This document shows positions 44,437 through 62,559 of a stretch of DNA of 64,000 bases, piece by piece. Origin of the DNA: Scylla paramamosain (Eukaryota > Arthropoda > Malacostraca > Decapoda > Portunidae). Both the position numbers and the translations under genes were made by a program. The stretch is taken from contig NC_087181.1 of the NCBI RefSeq assembly GCF_035594125.1, positions 3,592,001-3,656,000 of the forward strand, written 5' to 3'. The notes under the pieces were generated by a model that made no database searches, was not told the origin of the DNA, and was given only the letters and a program-made list of their open reading frames with translations. Numbering within the stretch: the first letter of the stretch is position 1; every line of letters starts with the position of its first letter.

Positions 44437-47400
44437 ATCTCATCTACAGCATCCATCTCACTCAACATCCTACTATATGCTCTGCTTTTAAAATTATTTT
44501 AGCTTGATATTTTCTAGATACAACCACATCATAATCTATACTGATTTTTCAGGCAGATGGTGAAACAACAGAATGGGAAAATTACTTGAACATCACGGTT
44601 CTGCAGTCATTCATCCATGATGTACTGCAGATTGTGTACTACATTCAGGTGTGCATATAGTGCAGGGCATCGAAGTATACTAGATGCCAAAATGGAAGAG
44701 AAGATGGATGACTTTGCACCAGGAATTGCTCATTGAGACATAAGAAGGGCCTGGAGAGGCAATAAGAGGAATGCAATTCCACAGCTACACATTTTCCAGC
44801 TTATTGCTCATTCCCATATATTGGGGTTTGTGCCTGTGCACTGTGCATGTTTTGCTGCAATCCTTCAGTGCTACTGAAACAAGAGTTCAAGAAAACTCTC
44901 TCTATCAGAATTATAGAATTATTGCAATTATAAAATTATTTAATTCTTTAAAAGATGTTACTTTTGATTGTTACCTACATATATATTTTGTTGATCATAC
45001 CTAACAAAAATCCCATCAAATCTTGATCCTTATTGCCTACTACTGCAGCTAGGTGCCATTATTAGCTTGATAAGTTATCCCAGGCTGGCTTTGAAAAAAA
45101 GTATGAATAAAAACTTAATCTATATATATTTAATAAAATTTTTATAGTATATGGGTCCTCATTTTCATGGGTATATGACAGTTAGTAGCATTGGACATTG
45201 ATCACACTGATATTAGTTTGCCATTAAATAATAATTTCCTAGTTTCCAACAGGAAAAATCACTACTATATAGTGCAACTAGTGTTTTAGAACACCCATTG
45301 CTGTGAATGACAAAGCAGTTTCAATTATTTTTGCCTGGAGAAGTGTGTTCACATGAAGTGCCTCCTCCCTTACCCCTTCTGTAAGTGTTAGTTATACACA
45401 CACATTTTCATGTGCAGATTTCCTGTGTTGCCTGAAACATGCACAATTAAGGTGTGATTGAATGCTACAAATTAAGGCCCAGTACTAAGCACACTGGTGT
45501 ATAATGAATTAAAATATCCCACCTAGTCCCAAAGTTTAAGGCTTCTTGGGTTTCATGTTCCAAGATAAGTGATTGGACTTTTTTGTTCATGTAAGCTGAC
45601 AATTGGTGGATAATCTCACCATCACAACAAGACAGCTAAAGGAAGGTTGCACAGAATTGTGCTTCTCCAGGATGTCAGTGTTTGTGGTGGGGCATCTCGT
45701 GGTCTAAAGAAGCCTTAAACTTGGAGACTTTGCCGTGTATTGTAACTGGATTTCCTCCAGTAAATAATCACTCTTTTAGTCTCACTTGAGCATGTCTCAG
45801 ACATCAATGGGAAATCTGCACATGCAAATGTGTGTGCATAACTCTCAGCTGTGGAGGGGGAAGTGTGTGCATTAATTACTCTCTGCTGTGGAGGTGGTGT
45901 GTGGCTGCATAACTCACTGCTGTGAAGGGGTTGTGGATGGAGGCACTAGAAAGAACACATTTCTCCAGGCAAGAGTAATTAAAACTGACCACTTTTGAAC
46001 ATTGGGTGAACACTGCAGTGTTGGCAGGAAGTAATGATTTTACCCACAAAGCTCTTCTGTGGTGAATACAGTAGCAAAATAATAGGCAAGCAGGTTGGCA
46101 ACACACGAATCAACATGACTATGCCAAGTGGCACTGACTATTAAAGATCTAAGGAACTGTGTTGGATACTCCAGGATACTGCTATGTTAAATAGAAAATG
46201 TTCTATGGTGTTTAGAGTTATGGGTTTGTACTGTGTTGCATGGACGCCTTGTTTGTCATGGAGCTGTGGTGGCTGATGCCAACTAGCTTGTCTTAATTAC
46301 TATTGCAAATCATAATGAATGATTAAGCAAATTCTGTTAAATGAAGGAAGAAATACAGCCAGCAATATTGTAATGTCACTTGAACATCTTCAGTAAACTA
46401 CTGTGAATATATTCTTTGTTCAATAGTGACTTGGTGGATCTTAGAAAAGCTACTATACATCTGAACACCACAGATCTTTGAGGCAGAAAGGAGGGAAACA
46501 GCTTCCCTCTCATCCAAGCTAACACACTCACCCTTCCGAGTGAGTAACAGTACTGTTTGTTGGCTGCATTTCTTGACTGGGCTGATGTTGAACTGTATTT
46601 ATTTATTTATTTGTTTATATATTTATGATGAGAATTCTGAGTATGATTTATGATAATAAGTGTTTAACAGCTAACTAGCACTGGCAGTACAACTTTAGTA
46701 AACAAGCTGTCCTTGCAACACAAGACAATTATATAATTCTCTTTACCATAAAGCAATGTAAAAAATGGTTTATACGATATTTTCTACTTAGAGTAATGTG
46801 CATTTGTATCCTGGAGTATCTGGTATATTGCAATGGGCACTTGTATAATCATCTACTCTGGCACAATAATCATGTCACCTGAATACACATTCACATGCTA
46901 ATGCTCACTATGCTATCCTCTTGTCTGTTGACTGGTCTGCATGTTCTTGTCCTGTTTAAAAAAAGAATGGTAGGTTGACTAAGTATTCCTACTTGAACCT
47001 TACCTTATAATATGGAGAGAGAGAAAAAAAAAAAAAAAAAAAAAGTTTGGGTAGGAATTCAGTCAATTTGCCACACATCTTGAAACAAGTTAGGAATACA
47101 AAAGCCAAACAGCACATATGAGAGGCATTACCATGTTTGTGTGTCTTCAGGTGGTGAAATTACTGCTCCAGACTCCATGACACTGAGTAGAATTGTCAAT
47201 TCTCTGACCTAACTCCACATAACATTGTTCTTTAGATGATCTTATTATTTCATGCCAAGTGCTTTCCAATGATTCCTATCACATACAACTACTCTTCCTT
47301 GCTCCACAGACGTCCATCCAATCTAATGAACAGAAATTACCAACAATAATCCTACCACTTATGACTTAGAAATTCATCTACTGAAATGTATACATGAGAG

Positions 47401-48504
47401 GTGAATAAAGACTTACATGAATCAACAGTCAGGATATGAGCTGCTGCAATGTGTGTGCAAACCACTGATGGGATGTTGCCTGGCCCAAGCAGAGTCTGGC
47501 AGCCTGTACCTGCAGTACCACTATGCACTAATCTGAGGAAGTATAATTATTTCATAGTACCTACTGCTATACATAGTTAATTCTGGTGCATTGCACTGAG
47601 TTGCACTGCATTGAGGGGCAAACAAGAATGATAGTAATAGTCTAATAGGTAGATAATACTGAATAATGAAATAATAAAATATTTAATGCATCTAAATACA
47701 GTAAGTTCCTGGTCATCTATTATACATTTACTGCTGTTCTATTAACTAGCTGCAACTCATCTCTGTATCTCTGCCTGCATAAATAAAGACAGCAATTCCA
47801 CCCAAAAGTTTTATTCAAAGGCTCAAAGCTTGCTCAACATATAAGAATGCACCTGATAAATAAACACCAAGATCTGCACCAATAAGTGAGTCAGTGGCAC
47901 ATGCTGAAAGTTGACTGTGCTGGAAGCTGACAACCTTTACTCACCAGACTGTATTAATATTTCCTAATTGAATGAAATGTATTTCCTGAGCACTGAAAAC
48001 AAGTCTGTTCCCCATACCATGATGAATCACCTCTGGTTAGGAGTAGCAAGACGAGCTGAAGCTACCAGGTCTAAACGAGCATCCTGGGCATTCCTTCCTC
48101 CACCTGACACACTGATTTCTTTAAACAGATTTACTCCTATGCTCTTGAACTAGTTGTCAAGTACAGCACATTTGTGAAATACCAATGATCACATCAGTAA
48201 GCATGGCCTCCATTATCTTCATATCTATATCTGACACCTGTTCCTAAAATCACTAGACCTTGCCCAAGAACCCCAAATGATGGCCACAACAGGAGTTTCT
48301 ATTTGCAGTTCTTTTCTTTATATTATTTTACTTTCCTTTAAGCTTGATCTCCATAATTCCTTGAATTTTTCCTTTCACATACTACACCAGTATGTTGCCA
48401 GACAACTGCAGGTTGTCCTGTACACACTTGCAACTACAGAAATTCGTGAGATTTGTAATATTAAATAACCATAATGAATTAATATGGTAAATAATATATA
48501 CATA
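44437..48504. other. No gene recognised, about 4 kb
   Basis: Read on both strands; no exon with homology, no RNA gene, no clear transposon ends. Confidence 0.5.
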
Positions 48505-49212
48505 CAGTGGAACCTCGGTTACTGAACGCCTCCCTCTTCAAACAGTTCGGTTTTCAAACGAAATTTTAAAGTCATTATTGCTTTAGTTGTGGTGCCATAA
48601 TTCGGTTCTAGGGCAAATTTACTTGATTTAAAATATTAAGACAGTAAAAGCTGGCGTTTATTATCAATTTATAGTTTCTATAAATATCTACTTGGTTTTT
48701 TTTATTTATTTATTTTTTTAATTTGGAGGAGAGATGTAAGACTAATTCAATCAATATGTGATCCCGTTGAAAAGCCAGTTTTTTGCGCTCAGGAATAATC
48801 CCAAGTCACCTTTGGCTCTCTTGATTACCCTCAACGCCATCACTACTGCACAACTGCATTTTTCCCGTACCTTTTTCCCAGCAGCAAGATGTCTAAGTGT
48901 TAGGATCATCATTTTGGCAGTAAGTGGGTCCCTCTGTCCCTTACTAGATCGGTGTAAACAGTATCTTCTGATGAGTTCTGTGTCATTTATTACATCCTTT
49001 CCGGATAATTTGTGAGCTAGAGATGTTGTGAATCAGCCATCTTGGCTGTGGGAGCGTAAGTCATTAGCCGCTAAGACAGGGTAGACTGGTGTCTGGGAAT
49101 GGATTAATCCATTCTACATTGATTCTTATGGAGAAAAGTTTCGGTTTTCGAACATTTCAGATTTCGGACGGCATTCAGGAACTAATTAAGATCAAGAACC
49201 GAGGTTCCACTG
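48505..49212. mobile_element. Tigger-like non-autonomous element (MITE)
   Basis: Begins CAGTGGAACCTCGGTTACTG and ends AACCGAGGTTCCACTG, with TA on both sides. Internal TTCGGTTTTCGAACATTTC repeats the subterminal pattern. No transposase ORF is seen. Confidence 0.82.
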
Positions 49213-50261
<1,049 letters not shown>

Positions 50262-50263
50262 TA

Positions 50264-50474
<211 letters not shown>

Positions 50475-50531
50475 ATAACCATATGAATACATCTTGATAT
50501 TTTCTGGCAATACAGCAAGACGTCAACATAG

Positions 50532-50570
<39 letters not shown>

Positions 50571-50571
<1 letters not shown>

Positions 50572-51030
50572 ACTACCTTTATGAAGACTGGCAGCCTGTG
50601 CCGGGGTGTTGTGCGCTGGATGCCTCCTCCAGTCATTACTAGTGCCTCCATCCTCACTCCTGCAGTCCTGCCATCTTGATTTGAACATGGTCTCAACTGA
50701 TTGATTGACTGACTGACTGATTCTGACGCTGTAACAAGTGGGGCGCGTATCGCTGCTGATGGGGGTGAGCTGCAACCAAGTAGTAAGACGTGAATGATTG
50801 TGTGTGTGTTTCGTCTGCATCCAATACATGAATCAATAAAAAGAAAGTAAGACATTTAAAAAATCATTATATCTTTGCACTATACGGAACGGACACCAAA
50901 AAACGGGAGTATCTCACTACATATGCAGTGACAACATACAGTGACGATTTATACTGGGTCATTCTGCCAATGTAATATAGTACTGGTAAATGTAAACCTG
51001 GCATTACCGCATGTTACAGTAATCCTATCG
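50571..51030. other. No gene recognised
   Basis: Shares a phrase (TTTCGTCTGCATCCAATACA, ATCAATAAAAAGAAAG) with 51113-51160, so part is an older duplication. Confidence 0.45.

Positions 51031-51115
<85 letters not shown>
51031..51115. repeat. (GT)n microsatellite
   Basis: Pure dinucleotide tract. Confidence 0.97.
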
Positions 51116-51116
<1 letters not shown>

Positions 51117-51218
51117 CGTTTGTATCCAATAGAAGAATCAATGAAAAGAAAGAGTAAGACATTTTAAAAATCATTATATCTTTCGAAAATCAGACTGGCT
51201 TAATAAGACGGAGAAAAC

Positions 51219-51499
51219 GGATCACCTGAAGGTCCGCCACCCCAGCCGCACTCGGGGTGGCAGATCTTCAGGTGAGACAATCTGGGGTGGCGGATCTTCA
51301 GGTGATCCCATACTTTTAATGAAGTAAACTTTTTTCTGCATTTTTTATATCCACTCAGTTTTTTAATGTAATTTTTTAATCTAATGTTGTTAGGTTAGGT
51401 TAGGTTAGGCTAACCTAACCTAACCTAACCAAGTGAGAGAGTCTGGGGTGGCAGATCTTCAGGTGAGACAATCTGGGGTGGCGGATCTTCAGGTGATCC
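51219..51499. mobile_element. 281-bp inverted-repeat element with telomere-like palindrome core
   Basis: Ends GGATCACCTGAAGGTCCGCC and (reverse complement of the right end) GGATCACCTGAAGATCCGCC. Subterminal TCTGGGGTGGCAGATCTTCA repeats occur on both sides of a (TTAGG)4 C (TAACC)4 palindrome at 51389-51430. No ORF; class unknown. Confidence 0.65.
51389..51429. repeat. (TTAGG)4/(TAACC)4 palindrome
   Basis: Four TTAGG units, one C, then four TAACC units give 20-bp perfect arms around a central G at 51409. TTAGG is the usual arthropod telomere unit. Confidence 0.95.
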
Positions 51500-52004
51500 T
51501 TAATTTGAACTGTTAAAAAAATATACATTATTTATAAAACAAAACAAATATATTAATATGAGGGAGTGACGAGGACTTCTCCACAAAAAAAAATAATAAA
51601 ATAAATAAAAAAAATAAATAAAATAATAATAATAATAATAGAAATGGTAATATGCAAGAAGTAATTGGTGCAGCGGGTCTTCGTACTGTATGTACAACTG
51701 AGGTGGAGTCCCCAGGGTGAATGACCCTCGCAGGGACGTTGTGATTCCGATGAAAGAGCCTCCTGCTGGCGGCCGGGTAGTGGCCTCGCTTGAGATCGAG
51801 CCGCCAAGATACGAGGCAAAGCAATGCCGAAGCTTCATTCATTGCATCGCAGGTGCTGGTCAGGCGTCACGGGACGAAGGGATGGGAGGAGGATGAACTG
51901 ATCGCCACCGTAACGAGTGACGCACGTAACTAATACGGATTACATATCCTAATACACTGATAACATTTTTCTCTCTTAAACTTAACTACATCACTGCGCG
52001 CGCG
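51500..52004. other. GC-richer unannotated stretch upstream of the membrane protein gene
   Basis: 51660-51950 is richer in G+C than its surroundings and could hold a 5' exon or promoter of the membrane protein gene. No conserved protein is seen in any frame. Confidence 0.35.
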
Positions 52005-52340
52005 TGTGATTCACCTACGGTCGTCTGCTGGTCACCCAGCCAGCCCTACGGAAAGAGCTCAGAGCTCACAGTGACCGATCTTTGGGTAGGATTGAGACCA
52101 CTGACACACCACACCCGGGACAGCGAGGTCACAACCCCTCGGATTACATCCCGTATCTACTTGCTGCTAGGTGAACAGGGGCTACACATTAAGATCTATT
52201 AAGATTATCTTCTTTTGAAGGCAAATAAATTATCATTATTATTATTATTAAAAGGCTCGCCCATTTGCCTCGCCGCGCCCGGGATTCGAACCCGGGTCTT
52301 CTTAAGAAGGTTGTGAGCCGAGCGTGCTAACCACTACACC

Positions 52341-52343
<3 letters not shown>
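52005..52343 (-). mobile_element. SINE copy 2 with tRNA-Val-like head
   Basis: Minus strand: head 52343-52268 with an A box (TGGTGTAGTGGTTAGCACG) and B box (GGGTTCGAATCCCGG), then the same body as copy 1. The anticodon loop reads CTCACAA (CAC), but the anticodon stem pairs at only two of five positions, so it is a SINE head and not a working tRNA. An AATAATAAT stretch divides head and body. Confidence 0.85.

Positions 52344-52372
<29 letters not shown>
52343..52372. repeat. (GT)n microsatellite at the SINE head
   Basis: Adjacent to the tRNA-like head of SINE copy 2. Confidence 0.95.
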
Positions 52373-52375
<3 letters not shown>

Positions 52376-52454
52376 AATCCATCACGAAGACACTCCAGGG
52401 GTCGGGGGTAAGTGATAGATAACTAAATAACACAAGCACACAGCTGGCGGCGGG

Positions 52455-57972
<5,518 letters not shown>

Positions 57973-58790
57973 GGCTTCAAGCAAAGTTCCTTCAGGGAAT
58001 GAAGATCAAAGAAACTGCATGTCCACCCATCACCCCATGTCTGATGCAGGTGTTAACACCTTACCAGGAGTAAAGGTAAATTACTGTAATAACCTGGAAA
58101 ATAGAGTGACCATATGTAATGAGAAGAAATGGTATAATTCACTCACCAAGTCCAAGGCAACACACCAAGAAAATTGATGCAATACAAACAGGACTGAGGA
58201 ATTCATGAAATGTTCATTAATGAATGTCACATCCATTTCTTCTGAATGGATCTTTTCAAAAGCAAACATGTATCAACACCAATGTCTGTGTTGTCATGAC
58301 TGTCATCCAGTGTAGCAGATGAGAACTGGTAGAAGCTCCTTCACTAATGGTAATGCTACATGAGTCAAGTACATACTAATAAATGTTGAAACAAATGCTA
58401 AAACTCGTGCTAAAAAGAAATCCTTGACAGTAAAAAATAAGGTCTTCTAAGCTACAGCTTCTCAGTATCATACTTTTATTACAAATGTCACACAATGGCA
58501 AAGTTCAGCAAACACCTCACAATGGTTCAAACCCAGGAGCACCTGCTTGTTAGCCAAGTGTACTTACCATTACACCCATGTCATCATAATACAAATAAAG
58601 CAGCTGTCCATCCTCACACTGGCATGGCAGCCAACTACACATCTGTTTCACTCACCTGGTGTGTGGGTGTCACCAAGCCTCAGGTCTTGTGTGTCCCTCA
58701 GGTGTCTGAAGGAGAAACATGTCATAATATTCCATGATCTCATTACAGTCCATGACCCTCCTCTCACTACACTCAAAGATTCTCTCACTC

Positions 58791-58870
58791 ACCTCAACAT
58801 TCATGACTTGTTGCTCTTTTGAGACAGAGTGACCTCAACATTCATGACTTGTTGCTCTTTTGAGACAGAG
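58791..58870. repeat. 41-bp exact tandem duplication
   Basis: CCTCAACATTCATGACTTGT repeats with period 41. Confidence 0.97.
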
Positions 58871-59474
58871 TACATCTATGCATGAATGAAGTGCATAGCA
58901 CAATGCTGGACCATAAAATGAAATTCACACAATATGTCAACAAAAAATGTTGGCAAACTCACAGTCATTAGGAAAATGTATAAATGCAATGAAATGTATT
59001 AAGTTTTTGGAAAGTAAAATTACTGTTCAGGATGTGACTAACAGAAATGGAGGATTGAAGAGCATAATCTAAAGTTATGCATTGAGTTGACAGTGTGACT
59101 GAGTTATGATGAAACAGTGATGTCAATCTGTAAATCCTAAACACTCCTTCAAGGGATGTCCATGACAGATCTACATAGTGAACAACTGCCTTAGGAGGGC
59201 AGCTAGGAGACACACTGGGACAACTGTGATGTAAGCAAACACAGATAGTAGTGAATTACACTGTGGTTGTATTAGTAACAGTTAGTACTCAGTGATATTA
59301 AATTTCGGTAAAAATATAGATCTCTTATATGAGCTTTTGCTTGACAGTATATTCCTGTATTCAAGAAACAAGCACATAAAACTAAAATGTAATTGGAGAG
59401 TATATCACTGAATTATAAAAGATGCTATTTCTACTTTTCTTTGCCCTTGACCTATGGAAATAAAACTCACCTGG

Positions 59475-59516
59475 CCTTCACTGCCTTCCACACCTATGTG
59501 TGGAAGGCAGTGAAGG
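59475..59516. other. Perfect 19-bp hairpin with CTAT loop
   Basis: Left arm CCTTCACTGCCTTCCACAC, loop CTAT, right arm GTGTGGAAGGCAGTGAAGG. Confidence 0.95.
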
Positions 59517-59984
59517 GGTTTTGATAACATAATCTTGTAGTCTTATCTGAAGAATGCCTTGATTATTAATGCACTTATTTCTAAAATCTTTATCATGTGT
59601 ATATATTCTAGATCCAAAAGTCTCCAATATAAAGAATTATCATGCTCTGCTTAAACTTCTACTGAAGTATTTTCCCAGAATTAACTAAGGTAAAAGGGCT
59701 AACCATAAAACAAATGAATACTGCACATAAAGACTAAACAAATGTTTCCCAGAATTCCTTAACCTAGTCCACCAATGGTTGAATAAATCTCCCAAAGTTA
59801 GACGTTTCACACAATTTATTACAAAATCTATAGATATCCTGGCAGTAGTGTTCAGTATCAAAGTGAAGACCCTGAAGACATCAAGCCTCAAGAGCAGTAC
59901 AGACAAACAGGAAGGAGAACCTACCAAGACACCAGCCAGCCCGCTGTCTTGCCCTACAATAAATGTGAGGCTGCAGGTGAAGGC

Positions 59985-60335
59985 TCAGTATCTGTACTTG
60001 GTGGAATAGTCTTTGGGCGACACCACCAGACCTCGTCCTTTTCTTGCACCGCGATACACTGTCTCTATTATGTCAATCATCTCCTGCTTGTCCTCCAGAG
60101 CCCAGTTGATCTTGTTGTTGTTACCAGTGCCCAGATCAATCATGATGTGCTTGTTCCTGAAGAAGAACATGCAGGTGCAAGGGTCATACAACTCGTACAT
60201 CTTGTTGAAGTCCGGCACCTCTGTGATGTCCACCAGGTAGATGACGGCAAAATTCTTCACCTTCTCAGCAATGTTGTACAGAACCTCGTCCATCTTCATG
60301 CAGGTTGGGTCCCAGTCATGGCCAAAGCGAATCAC
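59985..60335 (-). CDS. TXNL4A: TXNL4A exon 2 and stop
   Basis: Residues 27-142, VIRFGHDWDPTCMKMDEVL through YRGARKGRGLVVSPKDY. Acceptor CCTGCAG, stop TGA at 59987-59985. Confidence 0.98.
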   Translation of the reverse strand: MIRFGHDWDPTCMKMDEVLYNIAEKVKNFAVIYLVDITEVPDFNKMYELYDPCTCMFFFRNKHIMIDLGTGNNNKINWALEDKQEMIDIIETVYRGARKGRGLVVSPKDYSTKYRY

Positions 60336-62410
60336 CTGCAGGTGAGATGAAGTGGTTACTGTCAACACCAAGATTTGGAATGTAAGATGTCCGAGGCCAT
60401 GACAGTTGGTGACACAAATAAAATATTAACTACATATGTTGCTTTTAGTAAGAATGGTATTTCTTGATAAAAAGTCTGACTTCCTTTCTCCCTAACCCAC
60501 CTAGGCCCTCAAACAAGCTTGGGGGCCAGTGGAGAATTTTTTTTGGGGGGGGGAGAAAATAAGTGAAATATGGGCACTTAAAAATCTATAGAAATTTACC
60601 TTAATATTTTAAATTTCCCTAACCTAACCTAACCTGGCTGGGGAGCACAGGACCATCCCACTAGGACATAAGCTTAACCTAGCCGGGAAGGGAGGGGGGC
60701 TACACCCACTTGGACCTCCCCCACTAAGACATTAACCTTGCCTAGCATAACCTATCCTAACATAACATAACCTAAAATAATCTAACTTAACAAGGGACCT
60801 CAAAAATTACACTGTTATGCCTTACTGGTGTGGTATGGAGATTCTCAGGGCTATGGCGGTGGATACAGTTCAGTGGTTTTGTTAATAAACACATGTGACC
60901 TCTTCTTTACATCTGTATATCGCATCTTAACCATTGCTGTTGCTAAATATACCACATAGTAACTTTTTTCCTACCAAAAACTGGCACTGTTCCTTCATCT
61001 CCCTCCACTGGGTAGCCATATTAACAAATGACAGTATCTATCAGAATGTCTAATGCGTCTCTAAAACAAATGAAGTGTACCTGAACTACCATGGAAAATT
61101 GTAATTGGTGGCCTCTCGAGTGGCAGCGCATAATTGGAGGGATCAGCTGTATAAGTACCATGAAATCTTAATATGTTGCTATCCACAAATCTCAGTTATA
61201 AACAAAAGAAAATAATTTTAATGTTTACTCTTGACTGGTGCAGAGCTCAGCAAACTCGAGTGCTATTCTAGCTATACTAGACATGTGCCCCCAAATTTGT
61301 TATGTTTACAGTAAAGTCATCGACCCTTCTACATGGCACGTGAGGTTCATGCTTGTGTGTAACACAGATCTGATATCCAGATTAACCTGGAGAACTTCTG
61401 GCAGCTCTACAGACTGACTTATACAACAAGTTCACCTAAGCATGGTGATCACAGCTGTCTGCAAACATGGTGCTTGCATCGTGTACAGTGTGGGTACTGG
61501 AATGGTCACATAGGTTACCAAGCCATGGCATAAATTAAAACCACTTTAGATTGACCTGTGGCCAGGAGATGGATGGACAGCAATTACCCAACTAAAGGGA
61601 CATCCAGGGAGGGCTTTTCTCCTAGTTAGAAAGTTAAACATTTGGTTCAATTAGTTTTGAAGAGTTGCTCATTGCCATGTGTTGAGTGAGGTGGAGTAAG
61701 TGAGGGTTGGAGGCCGACGGCGGGTGGGAAGGCCAAAGAAAAAGTGGAGGAAGTGTGTGACGGATGATATGAATTTGTTGGGAATAGAAGAACATATGGC
61801 ACAAGATCGACAGTTGTGGAAAGCAGTCATCGCCCATCCAACCCCACCCTAATGGGAAAATGCAGACGTTAAACAAAAATAATAAAAAAATAATAATGCT
61901 CATTGCCATGTGGCCAAGAGGCTGACAGACGACAGTTAGAATGACTCATAAGAATTCAATGGCTCAAAGATTGCTCTGGTGAGTGTTGGTGGTGTACATG
62001 TTTTTTTTTTCCTTCCTTAAAACCCTGCCCTCCTAACCACCCGAAGCTTGTTGTGTGCGGGAATATGGATAATGGAAGAACGGTATGGGACTGCAGATTT
62101 ACTCCACTTTTTTTTTCTTGAAATGAACACACTGCAGCTTTTATCGAAAATTGACCTCGGCACCAAGCTTACCAGCACCTGTGAGAGCAGCACCACGACA
62201 CAACACTGGACTCGTGCTACGTTATCTGTTCTTCTATTTAAAAACAACACTACTTATCATGCAACTTGACATTTGGATGCACAGAGCCCTCGTTCTGTGT
62301 ACAAGCCGGCTCCCCCACATCCCGCCACTCACCACCACTCTGTCCTCCTCGCTCAGGATGGCCTGGTCCACCTGCCACCCGTTGTGCAGGTGCTGTAGCA
62401 TGTACGACAT
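59985..62410 (-). CDS. TXNL4A: Thioredoxin-like protein 4A / Dim1, U5 snRNP 15 kDa protein, complete
   Basis: Two exons join to 142 residues, exactly the usual length. MSYMLQHLHNGWQVDQAIL starts the protein and PKDYSTKYRY ends it; almost every residue matches the highly conserved family. It has a thioredoxin fold but lacks the CxxC redox centre, with WDPTC in that place, as in known Dim1 proteins. Family knowledge: a component of the U5 snRNP and U4/U6.U5 tri-snRNP that contacts PRP6 and PRP8 and is needed for pre-mRNA splicing in the nucleus. The 3' end converges on the membrane protein gene about 2.0 kb away. LINE-D, on the same strand, ends about 150 bp upstream of the ATG. An AATAAA on the minus strand near 59815 could be the poly(A) signal. 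Confidence 0.98.
60612..60790. repeat. Degenerate CCTAA/TAACC stretch in the TXNL4A intron
   Basis: Begins with CCTAACCTAACCTAACCT, then decays into TAACCTA and AACATAACC variants. Confidence 0.7.
61690..61870 (+). mobile_element. LINE 3'-terminal fragment (family E)
   Basis: One frame reads GRPKKKWRKCVTDDM, then a region with AQDRQLWKAVI and stop TAA at 61850. This GRPKK.W..CV..D...AQDR..W pattern is the common C-terminus of arthropod non-LTR reverse transcriptase ORFs. An AATAA-rich tail follows. Confidence 0.7.
62333..62410 (-). CDS. TXNL4A: TXNL4A exon 1
   Basis: Residues 1-26, ending SEEDRVV. Donor GTGAGT at 62332, phase 0. The ATG is fixed by the conserved MSYML start. Confidence 0.97.
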
Positions 62411-62559
62411 GGTGAGTTAGGATGTTGAGAGCACAGGTCGAGAAGGTACCAGCGGCCAATCAAGGATGCCTATGTTGTGACTGACTCTTGATCTTGATCT
62501 TGATGGTACAGGTGGCACAGGATCACTCCTGAGCCAGGCCTTTGGATCGGCAACTCCTG

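Larger units (their letters stand above)
57973..59984. other. Convergent intergenic region / 3' UTRs
   Basis: Holds probable 3' UTRs of the membrane protein gene and TXNL4A, a 41-bp tandem duplication (58791-58870) and a perfect hairpin (59475-59516). No additional gene seen. Confidence 0.6.
60336..62332 (-). other. TXNL4A intron, with degenerate CCTAA stretch and LINE 3' fragment
   Basis: About 2.0 kb. It contains a degenerate CCTAA/AACCT stretch at 60612-60790 and a LINE 3' end at 61690-61870. Nothing coding for the host is seen in it. Confidence 0.8.

Noticed and set aside
51390..51430. True telomere or chromosome end
   Set aside because: Only four units on each side and embedded in a small mobile-element-like structure.
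52268..52343. Functional tRNA-Val gene
   Set aside because: Boxes A and B are good, but the anticodon stem pairs poorly and the sequence continues into a SINE body.
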